From an uncultured Bacteroidales bacterium (GTDB lineage Bacteria > Bacteroidota > Bacteroidia > Bacteroidales > UBA932): a DNA stretch of 64,000 nucleotides. The notes under the pieces are model-generated. The model was not told the origin of the DNA. It did no database searches and was given only the letters and a program-made list of their open reading frames with translations. The stretch lies in the NCBI GenBank assembly GCA_900316525.1, contig ONDF01000009.1, positions 1 through 64,000 on the forward strand, written 5' to 3'. This document shows, one piece after another, positions 53,870-62,360 of this stretch. Each line of letters begins with the position of its first letter. Within the stretch, counting starts at the first letter, position 1. The translations under genes and the position numbers were made by a program.

Positions 53870-53877
53870 TATTTTTG
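53870..53877 (+). promoter_or_regulatory. Promoter -7 box of folP, 4 nt before the ATG
   Basis: TATTTTTG, with the ATG at 53882. TTTC at 53845-53848, 21 bp upstream, is a degenerate -33 box within the tmk start region. A leaderless mRNA is predicted. Confidence 0.6.
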
Positions 53878-53881
53878 CGTT

Positions 53882-54694
53882 ATGAAACCGAAAATCCACC
53901 TCCTCGGCATCGTTAACCTCACGGACGACTCGTACTACGCGGCGAGCCGGGCGCAGGACCCGGACGCCTTCCTCGCGCGGGTCGGGACGATGCTGGCGGA
54001 AGGGGCCGACTGGATCGACATCGGCGCCTGCTCCACCCGCCCGGGAGCACAGCCCGTCGGGGCGGACGAGGAGTGGCGGCGGCTGGAACCGGCCTTGCAG
54101 GCCCTCCGGCACGCGTTTCCGGACGCGCACGTTTCCATCGACACCTACTGGTCATCCGTCGTCGAGCGGGCGTACGACCTCATCGGCCCGTTTATGGTCA
54201 ATGACATTTCGGCGGGGGCGTTCGACACGCAGATGCTGCCGCTCGTGGGCCGACTAGGTCTCCCCTACATCGCCATGCACATGCGCGGAACGCCGGAGAC
54301 GATGCAGTCGATGACCGACTATCCCCAGGGGGTGACGGCGGAGGTCCTGCGGTACTTCAAGGCATTTGCGAAGCGCGCCGCGAAGGCCGGGGTCACGGAC
54401 TGGATCCTGGACCCGGGCTTCGGCTTCGCCAAGACGGTGGAACAGAACTGGACCCTGCTGGAAGAGCTGGAACTCCTGCAGGTCCTGCAGATGCCCATCC
54501 TCGTGGGCGTCTCCCGCAAAAGCATGATCTACAAGCGATTCGGCATCACGCCCGAGGAATCGCTCCCCGCGACGCAGGTCGCGCATTACATCGCGCTCCA
54601 GCGCGGCGCCACCTGGCTCCGCGTGCACGACGTCGCCGAAGCGCGCCGCACCGTGGCTATATACGACGCAGATGGCCGATCAGGTCGGCCATGA
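53882..54694 (+). CDS. folP: Dihydropteroate synthase
   Basis: 270 residues; joins p-aminobenzoate to the pterin pyrophosphate for folate synthesis. Family motifs: LLGIVNLTDDSYYAASR (loop 1), DWIDIGACSTRPGA (loop 2), VSIDTYWSSVVERA, VNDISAGAFD, MHMRGTPETMQ, WILDPGFGFAK and GVSRKSMIYKRFG. The last eight or so residues (DGRSGRP) are encoded by a palindromic repeat (54671-54696) that also provides the TGA stop, so the C terminus has been rewritten by the element. Function should not be affected, since the fold ends before it. Confidence 0.94.
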   Translation: MKPKIHLLGIVNLTDDSYYAASRAQDPDAFLARVGTMLAEGADWIDIGACSTRPGAQPVGADEEWRRLEPALQALRHAFPDAHVSIDTYWSSVVERAYDLIGPFMVNDISAGAFDTQMLPLVGRLGLPYIAMHMRGTPETMQSMTDYPQGVTAEVLRYFKAFAKRAAKAGVTDWILDPGFGFAKTVEQNWTLLEELELLQVLQMPILVGVSRKSMIYKRFGITPEESLPATQVAHYIALQRGATWLRVHDVAEARRTVAIYDADGRSGRP

Positions 54695-54727
54695 CGCATA
54701 CGTCATTCCCGGCTTGACCGGGAATCT
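54671..54727. repeat. Two palindromic repeats overlapping the 3' end of folP
   Basis: GATGGCCGATCAGGTCGGCC then ATGACG (54671-54696), and, inverted, CGTCATTCCCGGCTTGACCG then GGAATCT (54701-54727). The second is the reverse complement of the copy at 62961-62987 (AGATTCCCGGTCAAGCCGGG then AATGACG). Confidence 0.85.
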
Positions 54728-54729
54728 AT

Positions 54730-55044
54730 TTACTCGATGATGTAGACATCCTCGCCCGGAGCCGCGAAGTGATAGGTTTCCCGGGCGAACTTTTCTAGGG
54801 AATCCCGGCTGTTCGTGAGGGCCTGGATTTCCGCGTCCATCGCGTCGATGTCGCTGCGGAGCCGGTCCATCTGGCGCTCCTGGCGCTGGATCTCCAGGTT
54901 CGCGCGGACCCAGTTCAGGACGCTGCTGTGCGACAGGAACAGCAGCCACAGCGCCGCCAGCGCCGTGATGACGATCACGAACGGGAGGAAGTAATTGTGG
55001 TCGCTGCGCGTCAGCAGGTTGCCCTTCTGTTTCTTGTCTGCCAT
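54730..55044 (-). CDS. FtsB/DivIC-like septum formation initiator
   Basis: 104 residues: a short basic cytoplasmic start (MADKKQKGNLLTRSDHNYF), one membrane helix (LPFVIVITALAALWLLFL), and a periplasmic coiled coil (NLEIQRQERQMDRLRSDIDA), ending ETYHFAAPGEDVYII, the usual C-terminal motif of this family. It stabilises the FtsL-FtsQ division complex. Family assignment is firm on topology. Confidence 0.88.
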   Translation of the reverse strand: MADKKQKGNLLTRSDHNYFLPFVIVITALAALWLLFLSHSSVLNWVRANLEIQRQERQMDRLRSDIDAMDAEIQALTNSRDSLEKFARETYHFAAPGEDVYIIE

Positions 55045-55132
55045 AAATCCGGGAGATTGTGTTCCGACTTTTCTGCGAAATTAGTAAATTTGCATGAATT
55101 ACGCGACAACAAATTTAAAAATCGTATACGCT

Positions 55133-56065
55133 ATGAAACCTACCCTTCTCGTCCTCGCCGCCGGCATGGGCAGCCGCTATGGCGGGCTCAAGCAGATGGA
55201 CGGCCTCGGCCCCCACGGCGAGACCATCATCGACTATTCCATCCACGACGCCGTGGAAGCCGGCTTCGGCAAGGTCGTCTACATCGTCCGTGAGTCCTTC
55301 AAGGCCGATATGGAAAAGGCCGTCCAGGCCAAGTACGCCGGTGTCAAGACCGTCGACGGGGAACCCCTCGAGTTCGTCTTCGTCACCCAGGAACTGAACA
55401 AGATCCCCGCCCGCTTCCCGCTCAATCCCGAGCGCGTGAAGCCCTGGGGCACCGCCCACGCCGTCCTGATGGCGAAGGACGTCATCCACGAGCCGTTCGC
55501 CGTCATCAACGGCGACGACTTCTACGGCAAGGAGTCCTTCCGCATCCTCGGCGACTGGTGCCGCGCCCATGCGGACACGACCGGCCAGTACTGCATCGTC
55601 GGCTTCGAGCTGGACAACACCCTGTCCGAGAACGGCACCGTCTCCCGCGGCATCTGCGCCTACGACAAGGCCGGCAACCTCACCGACATCGCTGAGCACC
55701 TGGAAATCGGCCAGGAAGCCGACGGCGTGGTGTACGGCAACAACTCCGTCACCGGCGAGAAGCATGTCGTCCTGGACGCCAAGGCGCTGTGCTCGATGAA
55801 CATGTGGGGCTTCACCCCCGACTACTTCGCCAAGAGCGAGGCCATCTTCGAGCAGTTCCTGGAGGTCAATGCCAACGAGCCCAAGAAGGAATTCTACATC
55901 CCCTTCGCCGTGGACTGCATCGTCAAGTCCGGCCAGGGTTCCTGCGAGGTGCTCTCCACGCCGTCCCGCTGGTTCGGCGTGACCTTCAAGGAGGACCGCC
56001 CCGGCGTCGTCGCCAAGTTCGCTTCCCTCGTGGAAGAAGGCGTCTATCCCAGCCCCCTGTATTGA
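55133..56065 (+). CDS. Sugar nucleotidyltransferase-like protein
   Basis: 310 residues. Rossmann-type nucleotidyltransferase fold with the nucleotide loop LVLAAGMGSRYGGLKQMDG at the N terminus, GTAHAVLMAKD and FAVINGDDFYG (metal-binding Asp). The C-terminal part is specific (FTPDYFAKSEAIFEQFLEV, STPSRWFGVTFKEDRPGV). It likely activates a sugar 1-phosphate; sugar unknown. Start at ATG 55133; the earlier in-frame ATG at 55094 lies one base after a -7-like TAAATTTG box and probably falls in the leader. Confidence 0.85.
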   Translation: MKPTLLVLAAGMGSRYGGLKQMDGLGPHGETIIDYSIHDAVEAGFGKVVYIVRESFKADMEKAVQAKYAGVKTVDGEPLEFVFVTQELNKIPARFPLNPERVKPWGTAHAVLMAKDVIHEPFAVINGDDFYGKESFRILGDWCRAHADTTGQYCIVGFELDNTLSENGTVSRGICAYDKAGNLTDIAEHLEIGQEADGVVYGNNSVTGEKHVVLDAKALCSMNMWGFTPDYFAKSEAIFEQFLEVNANEPKKEFYIPFAVDCIVKSGQGSCEVLSTPSRWFGVTFKEDRPGVVAKFASLVEEGVYPSPLY

Positions 56066-56066
56066 T

Positions 56067-57038
56067 ATGGCCGCTTTTTCCGCACGCAAGGTCAAGGATT
56101 ATGACCTCTATTCGGGCCACGCCTGGTACGTGCCCGGTGTCAAGGGAATGTTCGGCTTCATCGGCTGGTTCCTGCTGGGCGGCCTGCTGGGCGGCGTCGT
56201 CCAGGCCATCCTGGGCCTGTTCATGTCCCAGCAGGCGGTCATCGACTACGGGATGATCGTCGTCTATCCCCTCCAGTTCCTTCCCGCCATGGTCTACGCG
56301 GCGAACCAGAGCCGCAAGAACATGGTGTTCGATCCGGGTTATGTGCTGGATAACAAGCACTTCAGCCCTTACGGCATGGGCCTGGCGATCCTCATCACCG
56401 TGGTGATGACCTTCGCCTCGATGTTCGCTTTCGACCTGCCCAACTACTGGAACATGCAGCTCACGCTCAAGTCCTCCGTCATGGCCAAGTTCTATGAGCT
56501 GTTCACCGAAATCATGAAGCAGATGACCGGCGGTCCGCTGTGGTCCTCCTTCCTGGTGGTGGCCATCTTCGCCCCGATCTTCGAGGAATGGCTGTGCCGG
56601 GGCATGGTGCTCCGCGGCCTGCTGACGAAGATGAAGCCCGGCTGGGCCATCGTCGTCTCCGCCCTCTTCTTCGCGGTCATCCACGCGAACCCCTGGCAGG
56701 CCCTGAACGCCTTCCTGATCGGCCTGATGATGGGCTATGTCTACTACAAGACCGGCTCCCTGATCCTCACGATGGTCATCCATTTCGTGAACAACGGCAC
56801 CTCCGTCATCCTCTCCAACATCGAGCAGTTCAAGGACTTGGAGGATGTCTACCTGGTCGACATCATTGACAAGCAGAACTACGCCATCCTTTACATCATC
56901 TCCTGCATCATCCTCTTCGCGTGCCTCTGGGCCTTCTCCCGCATCAAGGTCGAGAACCCCTGGGGCAACATCGACCGCATCCCGCCCGCCGACGAGACGG
57001 TGGTCGAAGAGGCTCCGGCTGAAACACCTGCTGAATGA
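56067..57038 (+). CDS. CPBP-family intramembrane metalloprotease
   Basis: 323 residues with eight or so membrane helices. Conserved CPBP motifs: EEWLCRGMVLRGL (EExxxR), FFAVIHANPWQAL (FxxxH) and MVIHFVNNGTSV (HxxxN). Its Rce1-like active site would cleave within the membrane. A Pro/Glu-rich tail (AETPAE) ends the protein. Begins 1 bp after the nucleotidyltransferase, so likely in one operon. Substrate unknown. Confidence 0.93.
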   Translation: MAAFSARKVKDYDLYSGHAWYVPGVKGMFGFIGWFLLGGLLGGVVQAILGLFMSQQAVIDYGMIVVYPLQFLPAMVYAANQSRKNMVFDPGYVLDNKHFSPYGMGLAILITVVMTFASMFAFDLPNYWNMQLTLKSSVMAKFYELFTEIMKQMTGGPLWSSFLVVAIFAPIFEEWLCRGMVLRGLLTKMKPGWAIVVSALFFAVIHANPWQALNAFLIGLMMGYVYYKTGSLILTMVIHFVNNGTSVILSNIEQFKDLEDVYLVDIIDKQNYAILYIISCIILFACLWAFSRIKVENPWGNIDRIPPADETVVEEAPAETPAE

Positions 57039-57045
57039 TCGGTTT

Positions 57046-57783
57046 TTACCTGAGAATGGCTTCACAAACCCTTTCCGCTTCGGAGAGGGTTTCTTTTTTG
57101 CCCACGTCGACCAGCTGGAAATCCGGCGGGACGGCGGCGTAGATGGGATAGTCGGCGCAGGCGCGGAGGTAGAAGTCCACGATGGAGAAGCGGTCGCCGA
57201 AACCGTACCGGTCGAAAGCGTCGAAGATAGCCGGCGACATCAGGTGGATGCCGGCGAAAGCGAGCTTCCGGCACCGGTCCGGGTCAATATCGGGGAACGG
57301 GCTGCGGACTTCCCCGGTCGCGATGTTGGTCCAGCCCTTGAGCCGGTTGTCCTCGTCGAACAGGAAATACCGCTGCGTCTTCCGCTCGCTCGCCACCAGC
57401 GTCACCAGCGCCCCCTCCCGGTGCTGCTCCCGCAGCCACCCCAGGTCCAAATTGCTGACAATGTCCACATTATGGACGAGGAAGGGCTCGCTTCCCAGGA
57501 GCGGAGCCGCGTAGCGGATCCCCCCGCCCGTCTCCCGCAGGAAATCCCTTTCGTCGGAGACGGCGATGCGGGCGCCGAAGTCGTGGGAGTGAAGGTAGTG
57601 GATGATCTGGTCCGGGAAATGATGGACATTCACCACGAGGTCGTCATACCCCGCCGCGACGAGCTTGGTGATGACGTGGTATAGCAGCGGCTGGCCGCAC
57701 ACGGGCACGAGCGCCTTCGGCATCGTGTCCGTAATCGGTTTCAAGCGGGTCCCCAGCCCCGCGGCAAAGATCATCGCTTTCAT
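57046..57783 (-). CDS. Nucleotidyltransferase, MurU-like (MurNAc 1-phosphate uridylyltransferase type)
   Basis: 245 residues. Signature MKAMIFAAGLGTRLKPITDT and MPKALVPVCGQPLLYHVI, the metal-site NVDIVSNLD and a C-terminal SIVDFYLRACADY. In Pseudomonas MurU and the kinase AmgK recycle MurNAc to UDP-MurNAc; here the gene ends 1 bp before the start side of the AmgK-like fusion gene, matching that pair. Hence a role in cell-wall recycling is likely but inferred. A plus-strand terminator sits inside its 3' end. Confidence 0.85.
   Translation of the reverse strand: MKAMIFAAGLGTRLKPITDTMPKALVPVCGQPLLYHVITKLVAAGYDDLVVNVHHFPDQIIHYLHSHDFGARIAVSDERDFLRETGGGIRYAAPLLGSEPFLVHNVDIVSNLDLGWLREQHREGALVTLVASERKTQRYFLFDEDNRLKGWTNIATGEVRSPFPDIDPDRCRKLAFAGIHLMSPAIFDAFDRYGFGDRFSIVDFYLRACADYPIYAAVPPDFQLVDVGKKETLSEAERVCEAILR
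57066..57097 (+). terminator. Terminator of the CPBP operon within the 3' end of the murU-like gene
   Basis: AAACCCTTTCCG/CGGAGAGGGTTT (57066-57077 and 57081-57092, one mismatch, CTT loop) followed by CTTTTTT. It ends plus-strand transcripts inside the opposite gene. Confidence 0.7.
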
Positions 57784-57784
57784 C

Positions 57785-59329
57785 TCATTCGCAGCAACTT
57801 GAGTGGGACGGTAACCAAGTGTCGATGCCCCGCTCGCGATGGATCAGGTGCACGCGGACGGGATATTTCGCGACGAGGTACTCGGCGAGGTGCTGGGCGC
57901 TGTAGGCGGAGCGGTGCTGGCCGCCGGTGCAGCCGAAGCTGACCTGCAGGTGCGTGAAACCGCGCTCGAGGAAGCGCTCCACGTGCGCATCGACCAGAGC
58001 ATAGACGTGCTCCAGGAAGCGGAGAATCTCGCCGTCCTCCTCCAGGAACCGGATGACGGGTTCGTCCAGGCCGGTCAACTGCTTGAACCGCTCGTACTTT
58101 CCGGGATTATGCACGCTCCGGCAGTCGAACACATACCCTCCCCCATTCCCGGACGGATCCTCAGGGATTCCCTTTCGGAAGGAAAAGCTGTACACCGTCA
58201 CGGTCAGGGGCGACCCGGAGGAGGGGGTATTCTTTCCCAAACCTGTGCCCACCCTCGGGCACATTAGAGGGAGGGGCCCGCCGCTTGCGGTGGGAGGGAC
58301 GGAGCAATCTTTGATTGCGGAGGGTTTGGGAAAGAATACCCCCTCCGGGGAAAGGGCGCCCCTGCAAAGATTCGACAAGACCTCGGAGAGGTAGGGATAG
58401 TCATTGAACGGCAAAAGGGACTTGACGATCGCGAGGGCCGGGGGGATGCTGGAGGAGAAGGCTTTGTTGCCTTCCCAGAGGCCGCGGTAGCCGTAGCAGC
58501 CGAGGACCTGGAGCATCCGGAAGAGGATGAAGAGGCGGAGGCGCTGCCGGAAGTGGGCTTCGTCCACGGGCAGGTAGGCCTTCAGCGCGTCCAGATAGAC
58601 CTGCAGCAGTTCTTCGCGCAGGGCTTCCGGGTATTTGGCGCGGGCCTGCCAGAGGAAGGAGGCCACGTCGTAGTAGACGGGGCCGCGGCGGCCGCCCTGG
58701 AAGTCGATGAACCAGGGCTCCCCGTCCACCAGCATCACGTTCCGGGCGTTGAAGTCCCGGTAGAGGAAGGTGTCGGAAGGTTCGGCCAGGAGGTCCGCCT
58801 TCAGGCGGTCGAAGTCGTCCTGCAGGAAGACCTCGTTGAACTCCACGCCGACGAGCTTCAGGAAGTCGTACTTGAAATAGTTCAGGTCGAAATCCACCAT
58901 CCGGGCGTCGAAGGACGGCTGCGGATAGCAGACCGAGAAATCCAGCCCGCGGGCGCCCTCGACCTGGATCTTCGGGAGGGCGGCGAGGGTCTTGCGCAGC
59001 AGCGCGACCTCGTCCGGCCCGTAGTTCCCCGAGGCGCGGCCGGCGGCGAGCGCGTCGTACAGGACGGTCGTGCCCAAGTCCTCCTGCAGATAGCAGAGGC
59101 CATCGACAGCGACCACCTTCGGGACGTTGATTCCCTGGGCGGCGAAGTGACGGTCGATGGTGAGGAAGGCGCGGTTCTCGTCGGCGTCGGTGCCTTCCAC
59201 GCCGATGAGGGTCCGCCCGTCGGCCCCCGTCAGGCGGTAGTACCGCCGGTGCGAAGCCGACCCGGTGAGCGCCACGCTGGACGCGGGCGCCGCGCCGGTA
59301 TACTGTTCGAACAAGGATTCCAGTGACAT
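57785..59329 (-). CDS. AmgK-like phosphotransferase fused to a RapZ C-terminal domain, carrying an in-frame repeat insertion
   Basis: 514 residues. Residues 1-320: aminoglycoside-phosphotransferase fold resembling the cell-wall sugar kinase AmgK (SASHRRYYRLTG, catalytic DTFLYRDFNARNVML and FIDFQGGRRGPVYYD). Residues about 378-510: RapZ C-terminal domain (LTVTVYSFSFRKGIPED, GGYVFDCRSVHNPGKY, FGCTGGQHRSAYSA). Residues about 322-375 are encoded by an inverted-repeat element and read PEGVFFPKPSAIKDCS...GLGKNTPSSGS, unlike either domain. The frame is kept. Fusion of these two domains is known in Bacteroidota; E. coli RapZ senses glucosamine 6-phosphate by this domain, which suits a cell-wall recycling enzyme. 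Adjacent to the murU-like gene. Confidence 0.88.
   Translation of the reverse strand: MSLESLFEQYTGAAPASSVALTGSASHRRYYRLTGADGRTLIGVEGTDADENRAFLTIDRHFAAQGINVPKVVAVDGLCYLQEDLGTTVLYDALAAGRASGNYGPDEVALLRKTLAALPKIQVEGARGLDFSVCYPQPSFDARMVDFDLNYFKYDFLKLVGVEFNEVFLQDDFDRLKADLLAEPSDTFLYRDFNARNVMLVDGEPWFIDFQGGRRGPVYYDVASFLWQARAKYPEALREELLQVYLDALKAYLPVDEAHFRQRLRLFILFRMLQVLGCYGYRGLWEGNKAFSSSIPPALAIVKSLLPFNDYPYLSEVLSNLCRGALSPEGVFFPKPSAIKDCSVPPTASGGPLPLMCPRVGTGLGKNTPSSGSPLTVTVYSFSFRKGIPEDPSGNGGGYVFDCRSVHNPGKYERFKQLTGLDEPVIRFLEEDGEILRFLEHVYALVDAHVERFLERGFTHLQVSFGCTGGQHRSAYSAQHLAEYLVAKYPVRVHLIHRERGIDTWLPSHSSCCE
58205..58364. mobile_element. About 160-bp palindromic (MITE-like) element inserted in frame in the amgK-rapZ gene
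   Basis: Outer arms of about 39 and 42 bp are inverted repeats; their core of 24 bp is perfect (58220-58243 and 58323-58346). Between them are two clear hairpins, GTGCCC/GGGCAC (58245-58262) and GCAATC/GATTGC (58304-58318), and a GC-rich one near 58280. No transposase is encoded. It is open in the reading frame of the host gene. Confidence 0.8.
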
Positions 59330-59375
59330 GGTGCAAAATTAATTATTCTTATCTTTGCAAGCAAATGACGGTACG

Positions 59376-60782
59376 ATGAAAAGGATTCTGTTCAGCCTCC
59401 TCGCAGCTTGTTTCACGGCCCTGGGTTGCAGCGCGCAGCCGAAGGGGAAAGTGGTGTACGAACCCGTCCGGTTCGAGGACGGGACGCCCGTGGAGGGCGA
59501 TGCGGAGGCCGACAGCCTGTTCGCAAAGGACCGCTTCGTGACGGACACCACCGTGACGGAGAAGGGCGATTCGCTCTTCACCGTCCGGCACGCCGGCGCC
59601 TTCGTCCGGATGCAGATGGACGGCCTGCCGGCGGGCGTCGACAAGGTCCTGCTGGTGCCCGTGGTGGGCGAAGCGCGGACCCTTCCGGTGACGGGAACGG
59701 GGCCGATGATCCTGTGGATGGCGAAGGAGCCGGGCGTCCTCACGGCGGTCGCCGCCGTCGCCGAGGCGCCGGACGGCCGCCTTTGGTCCGCCCGCCTCTC
59801 CGGCAGGAACATCGAGCCCGGCGTCGCGTACCGGTGGACCGGGACCCTCCTTCCGCCGGAAGCGCCGGATGCCGGCCTCCGGGCCACGCCCCTGCCGGCC
59901 ACGCTCCTGGACATCGACCCCGGCGAGTATTCCGGCATCACCTGGCTCGGCGGGAACCAGTACGCGGTCGTGGACGACAACCTGAAGGGCGGCGGCATCC
60001 TGCGGTTCGCGATTCCCATCGACGCGGACGGCAACGTCGGCCCGGTCCTCCGGCAAGCCGCGCCCGGAACGGAGGCGGCCGACGGCAAGAAGCGGGACAC
60101 CGAGGGCGTCGCCTTCGTCCCCTCCGAGAGCAAACTGTACGTCACCTCCGAAAAGCACCAGGAAATCCGCGCCTACGACCTCAACGGGCACGACGCCGGC
60201 ACCGCGCTGAAGGTTCCGAAGGACCTGAAGGGCATCGTCGACAACCAGGGCTTCGAGGCCCTCACCTACAACGAGAACACCGGCCTGTTCTGGACCACGA
60301 CGGAAGCGCCGCTGAAGGCCGACACCTTCCTCCCCCGCATCCTCCGCCTGCAGAGCTTCGACCGTGAAGGGAAGCCCTCCAGACGCTATTTCTACCAGAC
60401 CGGCGAGCCGACGCAAACCAGCCAGAAGACCGTCGCCTACGTGTTCGGCGTCCCGGCGCTCGCCGCCCTGGACGACGGCCGCCTGCTCGTCCTGGAGCGG
60501 GAAGTCTATGTGCCCCAGGGAAGCCTGTGGGAGAAGCTGCAAGGGGCTTTCACGGACATCCACATCTATGTCGTGGACCCGGTCCATGACACCGCCGGCA
60601 TCCTCCGCAAGTCCCTTCTGTGCACCTTCACCACCGGCGCCCTCAACCTCGCCAATTTCGAAGGGATGTGCCTCGGTCCCGTCCTGCCGGACGGCCGGCG
60701 CACGCTCGTCCTCATCGCCGACTCCCAGAAGGGCTCCGGCGGCCTGACGAACGAGTACGTGAAAGTGATTCTTTTCCGGTAA
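59376..60782 (+). CDS. Secreted esterase-like-activity-of-phytase family protein
   Basis: 468 residues with an N-terminal signal; MKRILFSLLAACFTALGCSA could also be a lipobox (Cys18). N-terminal beta region (about 25-170), then a beta-propeller-like domain from about 175: DPGEYSGITWLGGNQYAVVD, DTEGVAFVPSESKLYVTSE, DNQGFEALTYNENTGLFWTT and NFEGMCLG. These repeated blade motifs match the phytase-like esterase family. Substrate unknown. ATG 59376 is chosen since it begins the signal; a TATCTTTG box is 18 nt upstream. Confidence 0.82.
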   Translation: MKRILFSLLAACFTALGCSAQPKGKVVYEPVRFEDGTPVEGDAEADSLFAKDRFVTDTTVTEKGDSLFTVRHAGAFVRMQMDGLPAGVDKVLLVPVVGEARTLPVTGTGPMILWMAKEPGVLTAVAAVAEAPDGRLWSARLSGRNIEPGVAYRWTGTLLPPEAPDAGLRATPLPATLLDIDPGEYSGITWLGGNQYAVVDDNLKGGGILRFAIPIDADGNVGPVLRQAAPGTEAADGKKRDTEGVAFVPSESKLYVTSEKHQEIRAYDLNGHDAGTALKVPKDLKGIVDNQGFEALTYNENTGLFWTTTEAPLKADTFLPRILRLQSFDREGKPSRRYFYQTGEPTQTSQKTVAYVFGVPALAALDDGRLLVLEREVYVPQGSLWEKLQGAFTDIHIYVVDPVHDTAGILRKSLLCTFTTGALNLANFEGMCLGPVLPDGRRTLVLIADSQKGSGGLTNEYVKVILFR

Positions 60783-60849
60783 CATCCTATCGGTTTTTTT
60801 CATATCTTTGTGGATAACGCCCTCGGCGGCATCTACAAAGAAAAAAATC

Positions 60850-62358
60850 ATGGACAAACTGAACACTGCCTATTGCTCCGACAAGTACCAGTACACGATG
60901 GGAAAGTCGTACCTGGAATGCGGAAAGGACAAGGAAATCGCCACTTTCAACCTGTTTTACCGGAAGGCTCCGGAGAACAACAACTGGGCCGTCGTCAGCG
61001 GCACGGAAGAAGTCATCCAGATGATTCAGAAGCTGGGCACCGAGCCGGAGGAATTTTATGAGAAGTTCCTCCCCGGGGACGACTACAAGGAGTTCCGCAA
61101 GTATTTGAGCACGATGAAGTTCACCGGCGCGGTGTACTGCATGCGCGAGGGCGAGATTGCCTTCCCCACGCAGCCCATCGTCACCGTCGTCGCGCCCATG
61201 ATCGAGGCCCAGGTTCTGGAGACCCCGATGCTGTGCATCCTGAACCACCAGATGGCCGTCGCGACCAAGGCCTCCCGCGTGTGCCGCGCCACGGACAAGC
61301 CGGTCTCGGAGTTCGGTTCCCGGCGGGCGCACGGTCCCTGGGCCGCCGTGTACGGCGGCAAGGCCGCGCAGATCGCCGGCTGCGCCTCCTCCTCCAACAT
61401 CCTCACCGGCGCGATGAACAACGTCCCTTCCACGGGCACGATGGCCCATAGCTTCGTGACCGCCTACGGCAGCACTGTCGAGGGCGAACACCAGGCCTTC
61501 TGCGACTACATCCGCACGCACCGGGGCGAGAACATCATCCTCCTGATCGACACGTACGACACCCTCAAGTGCGGCGTCAAGAACGCCATCCGCGCCTTCC
61601 GCGAGAACGGCATCGACGACAGCTATCCCGGCGGCTACGGCGTCCGGCTGGACAGCGGCGACCTCGCCTACCTGTCCCAGGAAGTCCGTTCCATCCTGGA
61701 CGAGCACGGCCTGAAAAAGTGCAAGATCTTCGCGACCAACAGCCTGGACGAGTACCTGATCACGGACCTCGAGCGGCAGGGCGCCTGCATCGACAGCTAC
61801 GGCGTGGGCGACGCCATCGCCACCTCCAAGGCCGCCCCCTGCTTCGGCAACGTGTACAAGCTCGTGCAGATCGGCGACCAGCCCGTCCTGAAGCGCTCCG
61901 AGGACAAGATCAAGCTCATCAACCCGGGCTTCCAGATCACCTGGCGCATCAGCGCCCTGGACTCCTCCAAGGGCAACAAGATCGACGGCTACGTGTTCAA
62001 GGCCGATGTCACCTGCCTCCGCGGCGACAAGATGGACCTCGCCATCCAGAAGGGCGAGACCATCACCGTCCGCGACGAGTACGACTCCTTCAAGTACAAG
62101 ACCTTCGAGGCGGGCTCCTACGAGGCCCGTCCGCTCCAGCACCAGGCCATCGCGAACGGCAAGCGCGTGTGCCCGCAGCACACCCTGCTGCAGAAGAAGG
62201 CCTTCTTCAAGGACAACCTGCACCACTTCTCGCCCGCTGAATCCCGCCTCATCAACCCGCACTACTACAAGGTGGACATCTCCGACGACCTCTACGACAC
62301 CAAGATGCGCCTGATCGACGACCTCGTGAAGCAGATCCAGGCCTTTGAAATCGACTAG
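60850..62358 (+). CDS. pncB: Nicotinate phosphoribosyltransferase
   Basis: 502 residues; converts nicotinate and PRPP to nicotinate mononucleotide (NAD salvage). Typical N-terminal YCSDKYQYTMGKSYLECG, FNLFYRKAPENNNW, EFGSRRAHGPWAAVYGGK, LIDTYDTLKCGVKNAI, and GVRLDSGDLAYLS near the active site. It follows a TATCTTTG box with a leader of about 40 nt and is 2 bp upstream of the nicotinamidase gene, giving a salvage operon. Confidence 0.95.
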   Translation: MDKLNTAYCSDKYQYTMGKSYLECGKDKEIATFNLFYRKAPENNNWAVVSGTEEVIQMIQKLGTEPEEFYEKFLPGDDYKEFRKYLSTMKFTGAVYCMREGEIAFPTQPIVTVVAPMIEAQVLETPMLCILNHQMAVATKASRVCRATDKPVSEFGSRRAHGPWAAVYGGKAAQIAGCASSSNILTGAMNNVPSTGTMAHSFVTAYGSTVEGEHQAFCDYIRTHRGENIILLIDTYDTLKCGVKNAIRAFRENGIDDSYPGGYGVRLDSGDLAYLSQEVRSILDEHGLKKCKIFATNSLDEYLITDLERQGACIDSYGVGDAIATSKAAPCFGNVYKLVQIGDQPVLKRSEDKIKLINPGFQITWRISALDSSKGNKIDGYVFKADVTCLRGDKMDLAIQKGETITVRDEYDSFKYKTFEAGSYEARPLQHQAIANGKRVCPQHTLLQKKAFFKDNLHHFSPAESRLINPHYYKVDISDDLYDTKMRLIDDLVKQIQAFEID

Positions 62359-62360
62359 CT

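Noticed and set aside
55094..55132. Earlier ATG for the nucleotidyltransferase at 55094
   Set aside because: It falls one base after a -7-like box and adds residues that are not part of the nucleotide-binding fold.
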